Shown here piece after piece: positions 57,653 to 64,000 of a stretch of DNA of 64,000 bases (the first letter of the stretch is position 1; every line of letters begins with the position of its first letter). The stretch covers positions 108,483,677 through 108,547,676 of the forward strand of contig NC_134542.1 in the NCBI RefSeq assembly GCF_050624435.1. The letters are read 5' to 3'. The position numbers and the translations under genes are program-made. This stretch comes from Tenrec ecaudatus (Eukaryota > Chordata > Mammalia > Afrosoricida > Tenrecidae). The notes beneath the pieces were generated by a model. It saw nothing but the letters and a program-made list of their open reading frames with translations. It ran no database searches and had not been told where the DNA came from.

Positions 57653-59509
57653 AATAGATGGCATAGAATATTTAAAAATACCATTAAACGATGTATTAGT
57701 TAAGGTTAAGTATAATATGAGGGGATTTTTTGTAGTGTAGAAAAAATGAATTAAATATAGGAGCATCTTCCCACTTTCCCCCACTTCTTTTTTAAAAATC
57801 ATTTTATAGGGACTCATGGAAGAAAGGATGAGCTGGGAAACATGTAAGGCGTTATCTGTCACATGGTCCATTCTGTCTGGAATATTAGCACATGGCAGGT
57901 CTAGATGCAATGATAATGCTCAAAATAACGTATCGTCTGACTTCTCCTGTCTCAACTCTATTCTGCATGTAAGTTGAGAGAAAAAATGAGCTACAGGCAA
58001 ACCACACCATCACCACCACCACCAAAAGCACTCATCGCAACATGAGTTCTTTGTTTAAATTGGAAGTGAAAAGGTGAGTCGATCTTTAGCCAAGTTTGCA
58101 CAGCGACTGCTGTCTTCTAAAGGTGGTAGTGACTTGACATTTCCCTTGAATCTGGGGGAAAAAATCTGAGAGTGTTTTTAGACAGTTTTGAGGTGTTGTT
58201 CTTTATTTTTACATATGATTCTGCAGTCTAGTAACTGTTAGATCTAGCTAAGGTCTCCTTTCATGTTCTGTAAGGACAGAAGAAGGATTTACTTATCTTC
58301 TTGTGTTATCGCTTCTTGGCTTACCCTATAGACTCCCTGTGCGTATGTGGGCACTGAGACTGGAAACTCCCTGGAAGTTGCAAGGTAATAGATCAAGTCT
58401 CTTTATCCTCATTACATCACAATTCTACATCTGCTTTTGCCTTCCATTAAAATAGCGGGAGCACATACTATTGAATATCATTCACTCAATCAACTTTTCA
58501 ATAAAGATGTCACACATCCCATATAAAAGTCATTGTGTTCTGGGAGGAATCAAAATAAAAATATAAGGGAGGGGTTGTCTTAATTAAGACATTTTCAATA
58601 TAAAATACTCAAATGCTCAATCATGCAAGTTAATACTTCATGTATTAGAGAGTAACAAGATGAGTAATAGAGTAAAAAGTAATAAGATGACCTACATCTA
58701 TGATCGATGTCTATAAAATTCTTTTCAAGAAGTGCTTTACCACTGGCTATAATAATGTTATCAACAATGTAATTACCTTAAGTTCCACTGGATAATCTAT
58801 AATGTACTACAACAAAATGATAAAGATGTCTCTAAAAGTGAATGAATAACTTACAGAAAACCATAGTTATATGAATGAGTTTTGATTAGAGCAATATAAG
58901 AACAGTTGGAGTTTGTGGCATACCCCTGCCTGACCCTTGCTTTCCCGAGATAACTGCAGACATGGACGCCATAGGAAAGGGTGCTGGAGAAAGCAGGTGG
59001 TGGTTGGCGAACAGGAAAAACAATGTCTGTGGTTGTAAATGCTAATCTCAAGACAAGCAGCCAGCTTACTGAGAAGCCCTCTAAGTCTATGCACAAGTAC
59101 AGTGCATGTGTGACACAAGGATTGTGTACATAAAGATCCAAACCCAGAGGAGGAAATAGCACTAGGGCCTGCATTCTAAATGCCTGGTTTGTGCAACCCT
59201 GTCGGTGATAGTGAAAGCACAAATCCTTTCGCAGGGTCCCTGTGTGGATGGAGGTCCCGGGATGTACACATTTTCCACGGACGAAGAAGGTGAACAGCCC
59301 TGTATCAGACCAAGAACATTGCAAAGACGTCCTTAGCGACTATACAGAGATCTCCCTCACCATTAAATCTTCCTTTGGGCCCACTTTCAAATTATCCTAT
59401 ATTTTTTAAAGTTTTCTTTTTCTGTTATTCTCCCTTGTTTCTTTTTTGTTGTTGTATAAATTGGTCAGGATATATGAATACATATAGCAATTATATAAAA
59501 TAATTACCC
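57653..59509. other. Repeat-poor non-coding stretch
   Basis: No gene. A 157-codon minus-strand open frame at 58851-59324 has no recognised domain. A very short L1 3'-end-like piece is at 57791-57818. Confidence 0.45.
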
Positions 59510-59670
59510 AAGGGTACCAAGGTGGAGGTGAGGGCAATAGGAAACTAACATCATGGGTATAAGAAGGGAAAAAATATTCCAAAGATGATTGTACAATCCT
59601 TCTTAATGTGATTGAATGATTAAATTGTAAGATGCATTAACCATAGCTCAATAAAATAATGAATAAATGA
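59510..59670 (+). mobile_element. Repeat shared with 38753-38964
   Basis: GATTGTACAATCCTTCTTAATG and TGATTGAATGATTAAATTG match the insert at 38753-38964; ends CAATAAAATAATGAATAAA, so it is probably an older LINE 3' end. Confidence 0.5.
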
Positions 59671-59775
59671 GACACTTAAACTCAAGAATAGCATAAGATT
59701 TATGCCAGAAGATCCTTCTTTGATAAACACTTTTAACCTATGTCAGCAGTGAACATCGTCCACTTCTTTGTTCTT

Positions 59776-59870
59776 TTCTGGTGCTGTGCACTAACCCTGG
59801 GGCTTCTCCCTATAAGGCCAGAGGTTCAAATTCACTAGCCGCTCCATAGAAGAGAGAAAGAATCTGTAGA
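59776..59870 (+). mobile_element. AfroSINE head fragment
   Basis: GGTGCTGTGCACTAACCC head, GGCCAGAGGTTCAAATTCAC B box, CGCTCCATAGAAGAGAGAAAG middle; nothing recognisable after that. Confidence 0.7.
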
Positions 59871-60127
59871 GGACAATGCTAGACCAGCTTTAGAATTTTA
59901 TTTTCTGTATATTATTGACATCTGAGAATAAAACAAAAGAGAACTGATTATTAATTTGACAAGGATTTGACTAAAATGAAGAATATTAATTATTGTAGGT
60001 CTTAAGACAGCTATGCCTCAAGTTTGATTCCAAGGCTAGTAGTAGCTGGATCACTGGGGAGATTGCTTAGAAATGTACATGTTCAGACCCTTCTCCAGGT
60101 CCCATAACTCAGCAACCCTAAGACGAA

Positions 60128-60420
60128 TTTAGTTTTTTTTAATGAATTGGGAGTTAATACATATATCCTATCACTCCATAGTTCAATCATATCCAGCAGA
60201 ATTGTACAATTGCTAGCACCATCAGTTTCTGAACATCCTTTTTCTTCCTGGACTCCTTGAGATCAACTTGCTTTTACCACACACCTCCTCCTGCCCTGCC
60301 CACCACTGGACCGCCCCACCACGCCCTGCCCACCACTGTAGCTGCCCACTCCCCGACACCATTATGCTACTTGCTGTCCCTATAGGTTCATCAATTCTGT
60401 TTCATTGGCTGGAAATCAGA
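60128..60420 (-). mobile_element. Old L1 3' UTR copy
   Basis: TTTTTTTAATGAATTGGGAG, CCATAGTTCAATCATATCC, GCAGAATTGTACAATTGC, and CTTGAGATCAACTTG are a diverged version of the common L1 3' UTR. The next 400 bases (for example GGGTTTCCACTGTCATCC near 60712) may continue it. An internal duplication CCCTGCCCACCACTG occurs at 60294 and again at 60325. Confidence 0.6.
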
Positions 60421-62964
60421 AAAACATAGATCAAAAGTTCAAGCAGGTGACCCCCAATGACATAATACCTCTGAGTTACATGCAAATATGAACGAACAAA
60501 AACAAAAAGTACAGAAAATGTCAAAAACCAGATCAGGTCCAGTATGCATGAGAGGGGCTACCATTGACAGCTTTAACTGCCCAAGTCAGATTCGGGCCTT
60601 TGATCTATGTTCTTCTCTCCAATGCCTTCTGCTTAGTGACCCCCTCCCTCACGTCCCTGAATTGTGGAAAGAGCTTGTTCACTGGAGGTTTGTTTCCCAG
60701 GTAGTGAATTTTGGGTTTCCACTGTCATCCATATCCTTCGCAAACCGGATTCTCACAATTTAGGCTCTGATACTAACCCTGCCTTCGCAAATGCAGTTCC
60801 TGAGCTAGCTGATGCTGAGGTTTTTGTTAAGTGACAGTGTGTCCCTTTCACGGATCTTTCAGTGGAAACATCTAGACACGGCACCACAAAATCCATGAGA
60901 TTTAGCTTTGAGCACTTTAATGTGCTATAAAATTAGCAAAAATTTGCAATAACTACTGCACCAAGGTTAAAGACTACATCCAGAAGAAGTTACCCTAGAG
61001 TAAGATCAGGCTTGTAGACTTAAAATGCCTTTTAGCTGCGCCATGAACAAAAAGTGCACCTTATACACTCTATTTCTTAAAACAAAAGAATAACAATTAA
61101 AATTTAAATAAAACCCAAGGGTTTCCAATTCATATCATTACTTTTTCTATTGTAGGCATGACACTGAGTATACCATCCTGTCTTAATTTAAAATTTTCTT
61201 AGTGCTATTTTACATTATTATATTTTAAAAACTAATTTTACAATTTGTATTTCCTTTTGTTCCTTCCTACTCACCTTGACGAAGCAAAACAAAATTATCT
61301 AATTGGTTCCGAATAGGCCAGAGAATCTAAAATGTGTAAACCATCCAGTGAAATTTTATTATAATCCTATAAAAATAACAATCAAAATACACATTTCTGA
61401 TCTGACATTCACAAGCCATAATGTAATAAGAAGAATCTAGTTTCATGCTCCTGTGTTCTAAGAGTGTAAATCATTTTATGCAAATTCACATTTTTATGAA
61501 GTCAAACTTTTTGAATGTTTTGAGCTTTGAAATGGCTTTAAAATCCAATCATCTTCTGGCACCAGAGCTTAACAAGGACAAATATCGTGCAGTGAAACAA
61601 AAGGTCAACTGATTGAGAACATTTAAGTGTGTTCTTCATACTTATGCAAAAAGAGATAGTATATTTATTGCTCTATCTTCTACAAAGTGAAACTTTACGA
61701 AGCTTTGTTAATTTTTATTGTATTTTATTTTTTCCTGCTATATGCCATCGTAACATTCCATAGGAGTGCTAATTTTTTTATTTTCATGAGTAAATTACAC
61801 TAGGGTTTCTTTATAGGAAGTTAAACTCCAATTAGATTTAGTGCAGAACCAGAATCAGCAGATTAAAGCAGTTTAAAACTCTGCCTCAGACCAGGGGGCT
61901 ATATCCGTTTAGCTGTTTTCTTTATGAAGATTTTTTTGTGACTGTGATATATATAAAATAAGTAGGTAGTTATTTGAAAGGCTAGCTGTGATTTAATTTA
62001 CTTAGATTACCTTGGGAGCATTTTTAGCGTCGCTGACAATAATGGCTGCTTCATGTATAAGGGACTTTAATTGTGAATCATTGTGTCTTTGGAATTAAAG
62101 GTGCATCTGAAAATGCCATGCGGTACAGACACAATTAAAGGGAATCATGTTTACTGCACTTTCAAAAGTTCAAGTTTGTATCTTTTCATTTTTGCTTGAG
62201 TTAATATGAAGCTAGCATTTATTATTAATAGGAATTGCTTGTTATAAGAAGTAAATGAGAAGGTTCTATTTTGTGAGGCCAGATGTGCTTACTGTCACTC
62301 ACACAGCGGATTTGGCAATTTTGCAATTAGTGTCGAGAGAGAGCATTTATTCACTGTTTTGTCTTTCGAGGCAGACGCAAGGAAGCGAGAGAGGAAAATT
62401 GACCTGAACTTTCAGAAGAGTTCAAATGCTAGATCTAGAAATTAATTAGAAGATGTATGACCACCCCGGATCTTGTTTCTAATCCCGTTCTAATTAAACC
62501 TGTGCCATAAAGCAAGATTCTGCACACTTGGAAGACTTTCATTTGTATTTCTTTTTTAGTTGCTCTATTTCATGCACAAGCTCAAATAAGCTCTGTTAGC
62601 CGAGCTGCTTGTTGAGCATTTCTGTAGTTAGAAGCAAGGGACACAGTTGAGCCTGCACATAAACAAACAGTAGTAAACGTGGAGTGAGTCGAGAGATGGC
62701 AAATGTAAAATCCTCTCTTGTCCCTGATGCATTCTGCACAGGTCTATCATTGGCTTGGTGGTCTACAGACCAACTTTCATTGACACGAGCTAAAAATAAA
62801 GCAACAACAACAAAACAATGAAGTGCCATCTGTTCACCCTTTGCATTCTAGGCTCTTCCTTCCATGATTTCAATAGGTATTGCTATCCAACCACAATCCC
62901 CTCTGCATATTCTCAAGTATTGGGGAACCGCAATCTTTGGAGAATGGCTCTCCACCACCTCTCA
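60421..62964. other. Repeat-poor AT-rich stretch
   Basis: No gene. About 61,040-62,600 has no repeat I recognise and many TAATTA/ATTAA-type motifs, resembling conserved non-coding DNA; see findings. Confidence 0.45.
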
Positions 62965-63035
62965 ATTATCCCCACCACTTTCAAGGTTCATGTAAAATGT
63001 CACCTGGTTTCTAACACATTTCCAGAATGCAGTAT
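62965..63035 (-). mobile_element. L2-like fragment
   Basis: TTTCAAGGTTCATGTAAAATG, then TCACCTGGTTTCTAACAC fits the reversed 3' region of L2 (compare 18905-19075). Confidence 0.45.
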
Positions 63036-63284
63036 GGTCATGTTCGCCACTGAAACAACAGACTGCTTTGATTATAGCTTGTTCCTGGACAGTCTATATT
63101 CCAAGCACTTTTCCAGAGTGTGAGTGCGCAGAGACACAAAATATGCTTGCTAACTTAGAGTTTTCATTCTGAGGTGTGAACCATACAAAACATGATAAAT
63201 AATAAGTGGTATTTTAGAGAGTGAAACAGCTATGGATAAAGGAGGGGAGCATTGGCAATGGCTGAATTGCTATTGTAAATCCAG

Positions 63285-63600
63285 TCATCAAGGACTGCCT
63301 CACTGAGAGGGGATAATCGGAGCCATGCTTTGAAGAGCAGCCACTTAGGGATCTACGGAGGAGAGCAAGAGATGGAAATAGAGCAGCCAGTGCAAGCTGC
63401 TGAGGTGGGAGCCAGGCTGGGGAGAGGAATCCAGGAGGACAGTAGGAAGAAAGAGGTTAGGGGTCATCCCGGATTAGACCCATAAGGCTTGGTGGCAAAT
63501 ACACATGTAAGGACTCTACTCTTACTATAGCCAACGGGATGGTTTCAATCAGAGGTCACCAAGACCTGAATTAGATTCTGACTGCCTTGTTAAGAATAGT
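63285..63600 (+). repeat. Ancient mammalian interspersed repeat fragment
   Basis: The order AAGGACTGCCTCACTGAGAGG, GGAGCCATGCTTTGAAG, CAGTGCAAGCTGCTGAGG, GGAGCCAGGCTGGGGAG, ATAAGGCTTGGTGGC and GTAAGGACTCTACTC is that of an old repeat found in many placentals. I do not assign a family name. Confidence 0.5.
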
Positions 63601-64000
63601 GTTTAGTGGTGGGGGAGAGAGAGGGAAGTAAGTGAAAGTACTAGTAGAATTTTATTCTCACTGGGAAGGCTCATGGTGCCTTCGGCTGAGCAGTGGCAGT
63701 GGAAGGAGGAAGAAATGGTCGGCTCCTGGATACACTGGACAATAAGACCAAGGCAATTTTCCCAGAGTGGACATGTGTCGGGTAAGAGGAAAGGAGGATC
63801 AGTGAAGATCCTCGTGCATCATAATTCGTTTTGCCTTAATTCCCTCCCACCTCATATGCACTCTCAGGCAGTCAACCACCCACATCCCTCTGCATTCCAG
63901 ATGAACTGATGATCTGCACCAAATGGTTAATTCCTCTGTGGAAGTTAAAAAAAATGAAATCAGGCTTAGAACCAGTTAAAAGATGGAGAAGGCGAAAATA
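63601..64000. other. Non-coding DNA, nothing recognised
   Basis: No gene or repeat supported up to the window end. Confidence 0.4.

Noticed and set aside
57791-57818. Very short L1 3'-end-like sequence
   Set aside because: About 27 bases with the AAATCATTTTATAGGG pattern; too short to list as a separate element.
58851-59324. 157-codon minus-strand open frame
   Set aside because: No recognised motif; no retrocopy marks at its ends. Chance is the best explanation without a database search.

Overview
The window is nuclear DNA from a placental mammal, most likely an afrotherian. The main evidence is about two dozen copies of AfroSINE, the tRNA-derived SINE limited to Afrotheria, and several pieces of the RTE-type LINE whose 3' end AfroSINE shares. 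About a dozen copies of one L1 3' untranslated region also occur, with a G-rich polypurine tract and an AATAAA end. From memory, this L1 family looks like the one common in tenrecs; that narrower placement is inference.

I find no spliced protein-coding gene, no tRNA or rRNA gene and no CRISPR array. The only clear gene-derived sequence is a processed copy of SET (TAF-I/I2PP2A histone chaperone) on the minus strand at 11398-13165. It has a perfect 16-bp target-site duplication. Its reading frame is intact except for one nonsense codon, which cuts off the acidic tail.

Layout: 1-3.8 kb holds a large inverted repeat (arms about 300 bp) and an ERVL-type solo LTR. 3.8-16 kb holds SINEs, three L1 3' ends, a long repeat-poor stretch and the SET retrocopy. 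16-34 kb is a dense patchwork of LTRs of at least two families, L1 3' ends, mariner-like fragments, RTE pieces in both orientations and SINEs, with several nested insertions. 34-38 kb is mostly repeat-poor. 38-57.7 kb is again repeat-rich: a hAT element inside a SINE, an L1 inside an LTR, and an RTE split by an LTR. 57.7-64 kb is mostly repeat-poor and AT-rich and includes a stretch at about 61.0-62.6 kb that reads like conserved non-coding DNA.

The overall picture is a gene desert or a large intron. Nothing here works as a multi-gene system. The most notable items are the SET retrocopy, the inverted repeat, the nested insertions that give a relative chronology, and a few unassigned repeats. 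Repeat family names come from recognition by eye, without a database, and boundaries are approximate unless a target-site duplication fixes them.
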